A stretch of DNA of 15,708 bases from CAZEIW01 sp964512305 (GCA_964512305.1 CAZEIW010000140.1:1-15708), one strand, 5' to 3'. Shown: positions 7,386 through 15,585, numbered from the stretch's first letter. The notes: a model not told the origin generated them from the sequence alone. Made by a program: numbers and translations.

Positions 7386-9683
7386 ATGGCGACCGCGATG
7401 GACCTGCTCGACGATCTCAATCCCCAGCAACGCGCGGCCGTGACGCTGCCCGGCGAGCCGGCGCTGATCCTGGCCGGCGCGGGCAGCGGCAAGACGCGCG
7501 TGCTGACCACGCGCATTGCCTGGCTGATCCAGACCGGGCAGGTCGGGCCGGCCGGCTTGCTCGCGGTGACGTTCACGAACAAGGCGGCGCGCGAGATGCT
7601 GGCGCGGATCTCGGCGATGCTGCCGATCCACCCACGCGGGATGTGGGTCGGCACCTTCCACGGCTTGTGCAATCGGCTGTTGCGCGCCCATCATCGCGAC
7701 GCCGGGCTGCCGTCGACGTTCCAGATCCTCGACACGCAGGATCAGCTGTCGGCGATCAAGCGGCTGCTGAAGAGCGCCAACGTCGACGAGCAGCGCTGTC
7801 CGCCGCGCGATTTGCAGTATTTCATCAACCAGGCGAAGGAAGCCGGCCTGCGCGCGCACGACGTCGGGGCCGATGCGCACGACCGCCGCTGGGTGGAGCT
7901 CTTCGCGGCGTACGACGCGCAGTGCCAGCGCGACGGGACGGTCGACTTCGCCGAGCTACTGCTGCGCTGCTTCGAGCTGCTGTCGCGCAACGAGCCGCTG
8001 CGGCGCCACTACCAGGAGCGTTTCAAGCACATCCTGGTGGACGAATTCCAGGACACCAACACGCTGCAGTACCGCTGGCTCAAGCTCCTTGCCGGGGCCT
8101 CGACCCCGATCTTCGCGGTCGGCGACGACGACCAGTCGATCTACCGCTTCCGCGGCGCCAACGTCGGCAACATGGCCGACTTCCAGCGCGAGTTCCAGGT
8201 GAAGCACCTGATCAAGCTCGAACAGAATTACCGCTCGCACGGCCACATCCTGGCCGCCGCGAACCAGCTGATCGGCCACAACGCGCGGCGGCTCGGCAAG
8301 AACCTGTGGACCGCGGCCGGGCAGGGCGAGCCCGTGCGCCTGTTCGAGGCCGCCTCCGACGGGCTGGAGGCGGCCTGGATCGTCGACGAGGTGCGCGGGA
8401 TGCGCGGCGACGGCTCCCGGCTGTCCGACATCGCAATCCTGTACCGGTCCAATGCGCAGTCGCGCGTGCTCGAGCACGCGCTGTTCAACGCGGCGCTGCC
8501 CTACCGGGTCTACGGCGGTCTGCGGTTCTTCGAGCGCGCCGAGATCAAGCACGCGCTCGCCTACCTGCGCCTGGCGGCCAACCCCGACGACGACGTGTCG
8601 TTCGCGCGGGTGGTCAATTTCCCGCCGCGCGGGATCGGCGCCCGCAGCGTCGAGCTGTTGCAGCAGGGCGCGACCGCGGCCCACACCAGCCTGTACGGCG
8701 CCGTGGCGCACGCCGCGGGCCGCGCGGCCGCCAGCCTGGACGGGTTCGCGCGACTGATCGACGGCCTGCGGGCGGCGGCCGCCGACCATCCGCTGCCGGA
8801 ACTGTGCGAGCTGATGCTCGATCGCACCGGCCTGCTGACCCATTACAGGAAGGAGAAGGAGGGCCTCGAGCGGGTCGAGAACCTGGGCGAGCTGGTCAAC
8901 GCCGCGGCGAGCTTCGTCCAGGAGCAGGAGTATTCCTCCTTCGCCGCTGCCGCGGCTACGGAGGACAAGCCCTCGGCGGTCGCGTCAGCTGACGAGGGCC
9001 TGCCCTCCGTAGCCGCGGCAGCGGCGAAGGAGGAGCCGCTGACGGCATTCCTGGCGCATGCCTCGCTCGAGGCCGGCGAGAACCAGGCGGGCGAGGGCCA
9101 GGAGGCGCTGCAGCTGATGACCGTGCACACCGCCAAGGGGCTCGAGTTCGACGCGGTGTTCATCACCGGCCTGGAGGAGGGACTGTTCCCGCACGAGAAC
9201 AGCCTGAGCGAGGGCGACGGCCTCGAGGAGGAGCGCCGCCTGATGTACGTGGCGATCACGCGCGCCCGCAAGCGCCTGTACCTGAGCTTCGCCCAGAGCC
9301 GGATGCTGCACGGCCAGACGCGCTACGGCCTGCGTTCCCGCTTCGTCGACGAGTTGCCGGCCGACGCGCTCAAGCGTCTGACGCCGCGCCTGCGCGGGGG
9401 TTTCGCCGTTGCGGGGCACGCAGCATCGGGGGGTGCCGCCGGCACCGGCTGGGGCCGCGGCAGTGCCTGGCCGGCCGAGGCGCTGCCCGCTTTCGCAACC
9501 CGGCAGGCGCCCGCCGGCAGCAGCCTGCAGATCGGCCAGAACGTTCGCCATCCGAAGTTCGGCGACGGCGTCGTGGTGCGGCTGCAGGGTGCCGGCAACG
9601 ACGCGCGCGCGCAGATCAACTTCCGCGGCGCCGGGATCAAGGAGCTGCTGCTGGCGGTCGCGAAGCTGGAGACGGTGCCGTGA
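7386..9683 (+). CDS. uvrD: UvrD/PcrA-family ATP-dependent 3'-5' DNA helicase
   Basis: UvrD unwinds DNA during nucleotide excision and mismatch repair and displaces RecA. The 765-residue protein carries the superfamily 1A motifs in order: Q-motif LNPQQRAAV (11-19), Walker A AGAGSGKTRVL (30-40), Ia VTFTNKAAREML, II VDEFQDTN (218-225), III GDDDQSIYRFRGA, IV region EQNYRS, V LMTVHTAKGLEFD (about 577-589), and VI EERRLMYVAITRARK. The C-terminus (IGQNVRHPKFGDGVVVRLQGAG...) is the Tudor-like domain that contacts RNA polymerase in UvrD/PcrA. ATG at 7386 and ATG at 7398 are both possible; the second gives the more typical MDLLDDLNPQQ. Residues 517-550 are encoded by a long palindrome and read as Ala-rich linker. 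The 3' end overlaps the convergent membrane-protein gene by 47 nt. A Rep-type helicase is less likely given the C-terminus. Confidence 0.95.
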   Translation: MATAMDLLDDLNPQQRAAVTLPGEPALILAGAGSGKTRVLTTRIAWLIQTGQVGPAGLLAVTFTNKAAREMLARISAMLPIHPRGMWVGTFHGLCNRLLRAHHRDAGLPSTFQILDTQDQLSAIKRLLKSANVDEQRCPPRDLQYFINQAKEAGLRAHDVGADAHDRRWVELFAAYDAQCQRDGTVDFAELLLRCFELLSRNEPLRRHYQERFKHILVDEFQDTNTLQYRWLKLLAGASTPIFAVGDDDQSIYRFRGANVGNMADFQREFQVKHLIKLEQNYRSHGHILAAANQLIGHNARRLGKNLWTAAGQGEPVRLFEAASDGLEAAWIVDEVRGMRGDGSRLSDIAILYRSNAQSRVLEHALFNAALPYRVYGGLRFFERAEIKHALAYLRLAANPDDDVSFARVVNFPPRGIGARSVELLQQGATAAHTSLYGAVAHAAGRAAASLDGFARLIDGLRAAAADHPLPELCELMLDRTGLLTHYRKEKEGLERVENLGELVNAAASFVQEQEYSSFAAAAATEDKPSAVASADEGLPSVAAAAAKEEPLTAFLAHASLEAGENQAGEGQEALQLMTVHTAKGLEFDAVFITGLEEGLFPHENSLSEGDGLEEERRLMYVAITRARKRLYLSFAQSRMLHGQTRYGLRSRFVDELPADALKRLTPRLRGGFAVAGHAASGGAAGTGWGRGSAWPAEALPAFATRQAPAGSSLQIGQNVRHPKFGDGVVVRLQGAGNDARAQINFRGAGIKELLLAVAKLETVP
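8934..9035. repeat. In-frame palindromic element inside uvrD
   Basis: The left arm begins at 8934 and pairs with the right arm ending at 9034. Thirty-one consecutive bases are complementary (8934-8964 with 9004-9034), followed by one mismatch and further pairing. The core TCAGCTGA (8985-8992) is itself palindromic. The left half is about 9 nt longer than the right. The element occupies 34 codons exactly and encodes an Ala-rich linker (SSFAAAAATEDK...SVAAAAAKEE) between the 2B region and motif V. Each arm alone can fold imperfectly (CCTCC...GGAGG). The arms recall the CCTCCTTCGC...GCTACGGAGG repeats seen between genes in various GC-rich bacteria; that link is from memory. Confidence 0.85.
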
Positions 9684-10461
9684 GGTCGGCCTCGCTGCGA
9701 TCGTCGATCACGTCGAGCACCATTTTGAACGTCGACGCCTGAGTCAGCGCGAGCAGCAGCAGCGGGATCGGGGCCAGCAGCAGCGGGGCGAACTGGCCTT
9801 GCGGCACCACCGCGGCAATCAGCGCCGCCGCGGCAATGATGAGGCCGGTGCCAAGCACCAGCAGCACCAGGAGAAACGCCGCCATCGCCCCCCGGTTGCG
9901 CCAGCAGGCGAAGAAGCTGAAGAACATCGCCTTGAGCGCCGGCATCCCGTACCAGCCGACCAGCACCGGCGCGAACCAGACCGCCATTTGCAGCGGGATC
10001 GAGCAGGCGAACCCCGCGGCGAGCAACGCCCATTGGCCCGCGGTCGGCTCCGCAGCCGGCGTCTCCGCGGTGCCCTCGATGACCAGCGCGGCGTCCCATC
10101 CGGTGACCGACCATAGTCCCGTCAGCGCGGCGAGCGACACGGCGTAATAGACGCCCAGGCGCAGCAGCTCGACGCGCACCTTGCGCTCCGCGAGCGCCTG
10201 CGTGTAGGCCGCAACCCCGGGCGTCCGGCCGGCATCGATGCTGCGGCAGGCGGCCAGCATGCCCAGCGAAACCGCCGGCGCCGCCGCGACCGCGACGACC
10301 GGACCGATCCACGGCACCAGGCTGACAACCAGCATCAGCACCGGCCCGAGCGCAACCAGCGCGCACAGCCCGAGCGGCTGGCGCGCAAAGAGGCGCCAGC
10401 CGCCGCGGATCCAGGCGAGCGACATGCGGGCCGGCATGACACGAATCTGCAAGGTCCCCAT
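9637..10461 (-). CDS. BPSS1780-family integral membrane protein of unknown function
   Basis: The 274-residue protein begins MGTLQIRVMPARMSLAWIRGGWRLFARQP, the PAR...GW.LF...P pattern typical of BPSS1780-type betaproteobacterial membrane proteins. It has about six hydrophobic segments: LCALVALGPVLMLVVSL and WIGPVVAVAAAPAVSLG near the N-terminus, then YYAVSLAALTGLWSV, LLAAGFACSIPLQMAVWF, AAFLLVLLVLGTGLIIAAAA and PLLLAPIPLLLLALTQA. The function is unknown. The ATG at 10461-10459 is preceded by AGAGG at good spacing and lies 8 nt after the thrB stop, so it is probably the last gene of that cluster. The final 16 residues (Ala/Pro-rich) are encoded antisense to the end of uvrD and look like a read-through tail. 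Confidence 0.8.
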   Translation of the reverse strand: MGTLQIRVMPARMSLAWIRGGWRLFARQPLGLCALVALGPVLMLVVSLVPWIGPVVAVAAAPAVSLGMLAACRSIDAGRTPGVAAYTQALAERKVRVELLRLGVYYAVSLAALTGLWSVTGWDAALVIEGTAETPAAEPTAGQWALLAAGFACSIPLQMAVWFAPVLVGWYGMPALKAMFFSFFACWRNRGAMAAFLLVLLVLGTGLIIAAAALIAAVVPQGQFAPLLLAPIPLLLLALTQASTFKMVLDVIDDRSEADLTAPSPASRPPAAAP

Positions 10462-10469
10462 CGACGCCT

Positions 10470-11426
10470 CTAGACCCACGGCAACGCCGGCTGGCCGATG
10501 CGCAACCGCAGCATGCGCTCGAAGCGCGCCGGATCGTGCGGCCGCAGCAGCGCGGCCGGGCGCGGCAGGTGCAGGTCGTGCAGGCGCGAGACCCAGAACC
10601 GCAGCGCGGCGGCACGCAGCGTCCCGCGCCAGGCGCGGTGCTCCGCGGCGGTGAGCGGACGCACCGCGTGGTAGGCCTGCATCAGCGCGGCGGCGCGGGG
10701 TAGGTCGAACTCGCCGCTGTCGAGGTCGACGCACCAGTCGTTCAAGGTGACGGCGAGGTCGTACAGCCAGGTGTCGCGTCCCGCGAAGTAGAAATCGATC
10801 GCGCCCCCGATCGCGTCGGACTCGAACAGAACGTTGTCGCGGAACAGGTCGGCGTGAATCGGTCCCGAAGGCAGCGCGGTGTAGCCCGCTTCGTGCGCGA
10901 ATCGATCCTGGAATTCGATCTCGGCCAGCAGTGCGGCCAGCGTCGCCTCGGGCAGGTGAGGCCGCAGCTGCACAGCCGCGAGCTTCCACCACGCCAGCCC
11001 GCGCGGGTTCGGCTGGGAGATCGGGAAATCCTGCGCCTCGAGGTGCAGGCGCCCCAGGAAGCCGCCCACGAGCTCGCATTGCCGGGGCGAAGGCTGCTCG
11101 ACGGCACGCCCGGGAACGCGCGACACGATCGCCACCGGCTTGCCGTGCACCTCGGCCGCGAGCGACCCGCGGTCGGTCTCGGCCGGCAGCGGCACCGGCA
11201 GGCGACGGCGCGCCAGGTGCTGCATCAGCCCGAGATAGAACGGAAGCTCGCGCGCCGTCAGGCGTTCGAACACCGTCAGCACGAAGCGGCCGGCGTCGGT
11301 CGTGAGGAAGAAGTTGCTGTTCTCGATGCCGCGTTCGATGCCTTGGAAGTCGATCAGGCGCCCGAGCGCGTAGTGGCCCAGCAGCGCAACGATCTCGTCG
11401 CGCGTCAGCGCGGTGAACACGGCCAT
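10470..11426 (-). CDS. thrB: Homoserine kinase (aminoglycoside-phosphotransferase fold)
   Basis: ThrB phosphorylates L-homoserine to O-phosphohomoserine, the step before threonine synthase. The 318-residue protein is the APH-fold type found in many Alpha-, Beta- and Gammaproteobacteria, not the GHMP type of E. coli. It shows MAVFTALTRDEIVALLGHYA, the family GIENSNFFLTT segment (34-44), the catalytic-loop HADLFRDN (191-198) and the metal-binding IDFYFAG (210-216). Length is normal. No clear Shine-Dalgarno precedes the ATG at 11426, so translation may depend on coupling to the DUF2782 gene 27 nt upstream. DUF2782 next to thrB is a recurrent betaproteobacterial arrangement. Confidence 0.95.
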   Translation of the reverse strand: MAVFTALTRDEIVALLGHYALGRLIDFQGIERGIENSNFFLTTDAGRFVLTVFERLTARELPFYLGLMQHLARRRLPVPLPAETDRGSLAAEVHGKPVAIVSRVPGRAVEQPSPRQCELVGGFLGRLHLEAQDFPISQPNPRGLAWWKLAAVQLRPHLPEATLAALLAEIEFQDRFAHEAGYTALPSGPIHADLFRDNVLFESDAIGGAIDFYFAGRDTWLYDLAVTLNDWCVDLDSGEFDLPRAAALMQAYHAVRPLTAAEHRAWRGTLRAAALRFWVSRLHDLHLPRPAALLRPHDPARFERMLRLRIGQPALPWV

Positions 11427-11453
11427 TTTCGACAGCGACAGCGTGTGCCGGGA

Positions 11454-11909
11454 TCAGAAGTCGAAGCGCCAGAAGCGCGGCACCGACAGACCCGGGCTCG
11501 TTTCGAGCACCGAACGGGGCGGCTGTCCCTCCAGATTGAGGATCGTGTAGCTGTAGGTCGTGTGAGCGGGCGTCACCACGATCTCGACCAGGTGGCGTCC
11601 TCGCCGGTGCTCCTCGAAGCGGACGTCGGGCTGCGCGACGATGCGCGGCTTCTCCTTCTGGTCGGGTTGGGCCGCGGCATCGGCCGCGACATCGGTGCGC
11701 GGCGCGCCTGCAGCCGGCGCCGGCGGGGATGCGGCGGCGTCGGATGCGGATGGCGCAGCCGGCGGCGGTGGCGGAGCATCGATCGCAGGCGGCGGCGGAC
11801 CCTCGGCAGACACCGCGTACGGCACGGCGAGCGCCGCCGCGAACGCCGCGAGCGCGGCGGCACGGCAGGTACGAGCGAACGACACCGCCGGACCAGGCTT
11901 CATGGGCAC
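11454..11909 (-). CDS. DUF2782-domain secreted/periplasmic protein
   Basis: This is a small protein of 149-151 residues. A signal peptide (RTCRAAALAAFAAALAVPYAVSA, cleavage near A-E) is followed by a Pro/Ala-rich linker of about 60 residues. The compact C-terminal domain (VRFEEHRRGRHLVEIVVTPA...YTILNLEG...VPRFWRFDF) matches DUF2782, which is found beside thrB and polA in Betaproteobacteria. Its function is unknown; the signal peptide implies export. The GTG at 11909 has AGGGG at 6-nt spacing; the ATG at 11903 (MKPGPAV) is the alternative. It lies 45 nt after the LOG gene and 27 nt before thrB. Codon use resembles its neighbours and there is no sign of transfer. Confidence 0.82.
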   Translation of the reverse strand: MPMKPGPAVSFARTCRAAALAAFAAALAVPYAVSAEGPPPPAIDAPPPPPAAPSASDAAASPPAPAAGAPRTDVAADAAAQPDQKEKPRIVAQPDVRFEEHRRGRHLVEIVVTPAHTTYSYTILNLEGQPPRSVLETSPGLSVPRFWRFDF

Positions 11910-11929
11910 ATTTTACCCCTGCGCGCGGC

Positions 11930-11948
11930 GGCGCCGCACTCCGGCGCC
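11930..11948. repeat. Small hairpin between the LOG gene and the DUF2782 gene
   Basis: GGCGCCG (11930-11936) pairs with CGGCGCC (11942-11948) around a 5-nt loop. It lies 6 nt downstream of the LOG stop in the direction of transcription. No T-tract follows, so it is not a normal intrinsic terminator; it could stabilise a 3' end or be chance in GC-rich sequence. Confidence 0.35.
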
Positions 11949-11954
11949 GGGCTC

Positions 11955-12692
11955 TCAGAGGTACAACAACTGGTCGCGCTCGTCACCCGCCTGCTCGAAG
12001 CCGCGCTTCTCGTAGAAATCGAAGATCGCGTCGACGACCTGGTCGGCGTCGTCGATCAATTGCATCAGGTCCATGTCCTGGGGCGAGATCATGCCGTCGC
12101 CGACCAGACGCTCCTTCATCCAGTGCAGGAGCCCGCTCCAGAAGTCGCCACCGACCAGGATGATCGGGATGCGCCGGCCCATGCCGGTCTGGATCAGCGT
12201 CAGCGCCTCGGTCAGCTCGTCGAGCGTGCCGAATCCTCCCGGCATCACGACATAGGCGCTCGCGTACTTGACGAACGCCACCTTGCGCGCGAAAAAATGC
12301 CTGAACCTCAGCGTGATGTCCTGGAACGGATTGCCGTGCTGCTCGAAGGGCAGCTCGATGTTCAAGCCCACGCTGGGCGAGCGGCCTCCGTGGGCGCCCC
12401 GGTTGGCGGCCTCCATCGCGCCCGGGCCGCCGCCGCTGATCACGGCGAAGCCGGCGTCCGACAGCTTGCGCGCGATTTCGGCCGTCTGGCGGTACAGGGC
12501 CGAGTCCGGCTGCAGGCGGGCGCTGCCGAAAATCGACACCGCGGGCCGCACTTCCGCCAGCCGCTCGGAGGCCTCGACGAACTCCGAGATAATGCCCCAC
12601 AGCTGCCAGGACTCGCGCGCCTTGACGTTCGTGGCGCGCTCCTGGCCGGTGACGGCGCGCAGGCTCGGGATATTCTTCTGTCGATCGAGCAT
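11955..12692 (-). CDS. LOG-family (TIGR00730-type) Rossmann-fold nucleotide phosphoribohydrolase
   Basis: The 245-residue protein carries the two LOG signatures: SGGGPGAMEAANRGA (86-100) and PGGFGTLDE (151-159), which forms the nucleotide and catalytic site. AVSIFGSARL at 51-60 starts the Rossmann fold. LOG proteins cleave nucleoside 5'-monophosphates to a free base plus ribose 5-phosphate; in plants and some bacteria the substrate is a cytokinin nucleotide, while in most bacteria the substrate is unproven. It has an N-terminal extension of about 50 residues compared with short LOG proteins, as in the longer bacterial subgroup. The start is well supported by AGGAG 6 nt upstream (12703-12699). 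It is divergent from polA across 47 nt and 45 nt ahead of the DUF2782 gene. Confidence 0.9.
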   Translation of the reverse strand: MLDRQKNIPSLRAVTGQERATNVKARESWQLWGIISEFVEASERLAEVRPAVSIFGSARLQPDSALYRQTAEIARKLSDAGFAVISGGGPGAMEAANRGAHGGRSPSVGLNIELPFEQHGNPFQDITLRFRHFFARKVAFVKYASAYVVMPGGFGTLDELTEALTLIQTGMGRRIPIILVGGDFWSGLLHWMKERLVGDGMISPQDMDLMQLIDDADQVVDAIFDFYEKRGFEQAGDERDQLLYL

Positions 12693-12739
12693 CGGTAACT
12701 CCTGTTCAAAGGTCGCTTCGAAGGCCTCACGGTCAACCC
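12693..12739. promoter_or_regulatory. Divergent LOG/polA spacer with the LOG ribosome-binding site
   Basis: The 47-nt gap contains the LOG Shine-Dalgarno (AGGAG on the minus strand, 12703-12699) and a weak GAAGG 13 nt before the polA ATG. It is too short for two full non-overlapping promoters, so polA and LOG promoters probably lie inside the opposite gene. A TATTCT at about 12671-12676 could be a polA -10 box but has no good -35. Confidence 0.4.
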
Positions 12740-15508
12740 ATGAAAACGCTTCTCCTGGTCGACGGCTCGGGGTACTTATACCGCGCCTTTCATGCGCTGC
12801 CCGACCTGCGCACTTCGCGCGGGGAACCGACCGGGGCGGTGCGCGGCTTCATCGGCATGCTTCGGGTCCTGCGCGAGGAGGTTCCGTGCGACTACTGCGG
12901 CTGCGTCTTCGATGCCAAGGGCAAGACCTTCCGCGACGAGCTGTTCCCCGATTACAAGGCCAACCGGCCGCCGATGCCGGACGATCTGGCGGCGCAGATT
13001 CCCGCGATCCGGGAAGCGGTGGAGGCGCTCGGCTGGCCCATCATCGAGATCGAGGGCGTCGAGGCCGACGACGTGATCGGCACCCTCGCGCGGCAGGCGG
13101 CCGCGCGCGGCGTGCGCACCGTGGTCTCGACGGGCGACAAGGATCTCGCGCAACTGGTCGGCGACTCGATCGAGCTGATCGACACGATGAGCCGCGACGG
13201 CGGGCCGTCGCGCCGCACGGACCGCGCGCGGGTCGTCGAGCGCTTCGGCGTGCCGCCGGAGCGCATCGTCGACTATCTGGCGCTGGTCGGCGACACGGTC
13301 GACAACGTGCCCGGGGTCGAGAAGGTCGGCCCGAAAACCGCCGCCCGCTGGCTCGAGCAATACGGGTCGCTCGACGGCGTGATCGCGCACGCGTCCGGGA
13401 TCCCGGGCGCCGCCGGCGAGAACCTGCGCAAGGCGCTCGGCTGGCTGCCGACCGCGCGCCAGCTGGTCACCGTGCGCACCGATGTCGACCTGGGCCAACC
13501 CCCGCTCACGGTCGACGCGCTCGCCGTGCGCGAGCCCGACCGCGAAGCGCTCAACCGGATCTATACGCGGCACGAATTTCGCACGTGGCTGCGCGATCCG
13601 CCGCCCGAGGCCAGGCCGCGCCCGGGAGGCGAGGCCGATTCCGGGGCCGCGGCCGCTGGCACCGAGGCCGACTCCCCGCCGGCGGCCCGGTCCGCCCCGC
13701 CCGAGGTGCACTACGAGACGGTCCTGAGCCGCGAGCAGCTCGACCGCTGGCTCGCGCGGATCGAGGGCGCCGCGCTGACCTGCGTCGATACCGAGACCAC
13801 GTCGCTCGAGCCGATGGCGGCGCAGCTGGTCGGGATATCGCTGTCGGTCGAACCCCATCACGCGTGCTATATACCGCTCGCGCACCGCTACACCGGCGCG
13901 CCGGCGCAGCTCGACCGCGCCGGGGTGCTGGATCGCCTGCGACCCTGGCTCGAAAGCGCGCGCCACGCGAAAGTCGGCCAGCACCTGAAGTACGACGCCC
14001 ACGTGTTCGCCAACCACGGCGTGCGCCTCGAAGGCATCGCGCACGACACGCTGCTGCAGTCCTATGTGCTCGAGGCGCACCGGTCGCACGACCTGGACGC
14101 GCTCGCGCTGCGCCATCTCGGCCGCGACACGATCACCTACGAGCAGGTGTGCGGCAAGGGCGCCAGGCAGATCCCGTTCGAGCAGGTCAGCGTCGAGCGC
14201 GCCACCGAGTACTCGGCCGAGGACGCCGAGGTCGCGCTCGAGCTGCACCAGAAGCTGTGGGCCCGGCTTGCCGGGGACGAGGGCCTGCGCTTCATCTACG
14301 AATCGATCGAGATGCCGGTGTCCAAGGTGCTGTATGCGATGGAGCGCCACGGCGTGCTGATCGACCCCGCGCGCCTGGCGGCCCAGAGCCGCGAGCTCGG
14401 CGCGCGGATCGCGGCGCTCGAGGCGCGCGCCTTCGAGCTCGCGGGCCAGCCGTTCAATCTCGGTTCGCCGAAGCAGATCGGCGAGGTCCTGTTCGGCAAG
14501 CTGGGCCTGCCGGCGATCAAGAAGACCGCCGGCGGCGCGCCCAGCACCGACGAGGACGTGCTCGAGAAGCTGGCCGAGGACTACCCGCTGCCCAAGGCGC
14601 TGCTCGAGCACCGGGCGCTGTCGAAGCTGCGATCGACCTACTGCGACAAGCTGCCCGCGAGCGTCAACCCGGCGACCGGGCGCGTGCACACGACCTATGG
14701 CCAGGCGATCGCGATCACCGGCCGGCTGTCCTCCTCCGACCCGAATCTGCAGAACATCCCGGCGCGTACGCCCGAAGGCCGGCGGATCCGCGAAGCCTTC
14801 GTCGCGCCGCCGGGCTCGAAGATCGTCTCGGCCGACTACTCGCAGGTCGAGCTGCGGATCATGGCCCACATTTCGGGCGACCCGGGCCTGCTCGACGCGT
14901 TCGCGCGCGGTCATGACGTGCACCGAGCGACCGCGGCCGAGGTGTTCGGCGTGCCGCCCGAGCAGGTCAGCGCCGATCAGCGGCGCACCGCCAAGGTGAT
15001 CAACTTCGGCCTGATCTACGGCATGTCCTCGTTCGGGCTGGCGACCAACCTCGGCATCGCGAGGGACGCGGCCAAGCTCTACATCGACCGCTACTTCGCC
15101 CGCTACCCGGGTGTGGCGCGCTACATGGAGACCACGCGCGCGTCGGCGCACCGCCAGGGGTATGTCGAGACCGTCTTCGGCCGCCGGCTGTGGCTGCCGG
15201 AGATCAACTCGCCCAACGGCCCGCGCCGCCAGGGGGCCGAGCGCGCGGCGATCAACGCGCCGATGCAGGGCACCGCGGCCGACCTGATCAAGCAGGCGAT
15301 GATCGCCACCGACGAGTGGCTGCGGCGCGAAGGTCTGGCCACGAGGCTGGTGATGCAGGTGCACGACGAGCTGGTGTTCGAGGTGCCGGAAGGCGAAATC
15401 GAACGCGTGAGGGAGCAGGTGCCGAAGCTGATGAGCGGGGTGGCAAAGCTGAAGGTGCCGCTCGAGGTCGACGTGGGGGTTGGCGACAACTGGGATCAGG
15501 CGCATTGA
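12740..15508 (+). CDS. polA: DNA polymerase I
   Basis: Pol I fills gaps and removes RNA primers in Okazaki-fragment maturation and excision repair. The 922-residue protein (E. coli 928) has all three domains. The 5' nuclease (1 to about 288) has VDGSGYLYRAFHA with D8, GVEADDVIG (D110, D111), STGDKDLAQL, and the HhH segment GVEKVGPKTA. An Ala/Pro-rich linker spans about 289-322. The 3'-5' exonuclease keeps D350 and E352 (CVDTETTSLEP), D419 (GQHLKYD) and Y491/D495 (YSAED), so proofreading should be active. The polymerase domain has motif A SADYSQVELRI (D699), the O-helix RRTAKVINFGLIYG (R748, K752, F756, Y760), and motif C MQVHDELVFE (D876). The ATG at 12740 is the natural start (MKTLLLVDGSGYLYRAF). 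It is divergent from the LOG gene and followed by REP-like repeats. Confidence 0.98.
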   Translation: MKTLLLVDGSGYLYRAFHALPDLRTSRGEPTGAVRGFIGMLRVLREEVPCDYCGCVFDAKGKTFRDELFPDYKANRPPMPDDLAAQIPAIREAVEALGWPIIEIEGVEADDVIGTLARQAAARGVRTVVSTGDKDLAQLVGDSIELIDTMSRDGGPSRRTDRARVVERFGVPPERIVDYLALVGDTVDNVPGVEKVGPKTAARWLEQYGSLDGVIAHASGIPGAAGENLRKALGWLPTARQLVTVRTDVDLGQPPLTVDALAVREPDREALNRIYTRHEFRTWLRDPPPEARPRPGGEADSGAAAAGTEADSPPAARSAPPEVHYETVLSREQLDRWLARIEGAALTCVDTETTSLEPMAAQLVGISLSVEPHHACYIPLAHRYTGAPAQLDRAGVLDRLRPWLESARHAKVGQHLKYDAHVFANHGVRLEGIAHDTLLQSYVLEAHRSHDLDALALRHLGRDTITYEQVCGKGARQIPFEQVSVERATEYSAEDAEVALELHQKLWARLAGDEGLRFIYESIEMPVSKVLYAMERHGVLIDPARLAAQSRELGARIAALEARAFELAGQPFNLGSPKQIGEVLFGKLGLPAIKKTAGGAPSTDEDVLEKLAEDYPLPKALLEHRALSKLRSTYCDKLPASVNPATGRVHTTYGQAIAITGRLSSSDPNLQNIPARTPEGRRIREAFVAPPGSKIVSADYSQVELRIMAHISGDPGLLDAFARGHDVHRATAAEVFGVPPEQVSADQRRTAKVINFGLIYGMSSFGLATNLGIARDAAKLYIDRYFARYPGVARYMETTRASAHRQGYVETVFGRRLWLPEINSPNGPRRQGAERAAINAPMQGTAADLIKQAMIATDEWLRREGLATRLVMQVHDELVFEVPEGEIERVREQVPKLMSGVAKLKVPLEVDVGVGDNWDQAH

Positions 15509-15542
15509 GCGCTTCCGCGAGCCACGGGCATCGCCTCGGCAG

Positions 15543-15585
15543 GCGTCATGGCCGGGCTTGTCCCGGCCATCCGCGTCGGTGCGGG
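15543..15585 (+). repeat. REP-like palindromic repeat, copy 1
   Basis: A 43-nt unit containing the hairpin GGCCGGG-CTTGT-CCCGGCC. It is identical to copy 3 except for one base (CCGCGTCGG against CCACGTCGG). It begins about 35 nt after the polA stop. The motif GTCATGGCCGGGCTTGTCCC is a familiar intergenic repeat in many GC-rich Proteobacteria. No T-run follows, so it is not a canonical terminator. Confidence 0.88.

Noticed and set aside
10854..14916. Long plus-strand frames opposite thrB, DUF2782 and LOG, and overlapping the start of polA out of frame
   Set aside because: They conflict with well-supported genes and encode low-complexity R/H/A-rich sequence.
15548..15572. Intrinsic terminator for polA
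   Set aside because: The hairpin belongs to the REP-like repeat and has no T-tract; Rho-dependent or hairpin-mediated 3'-end effects cannot be excluded.
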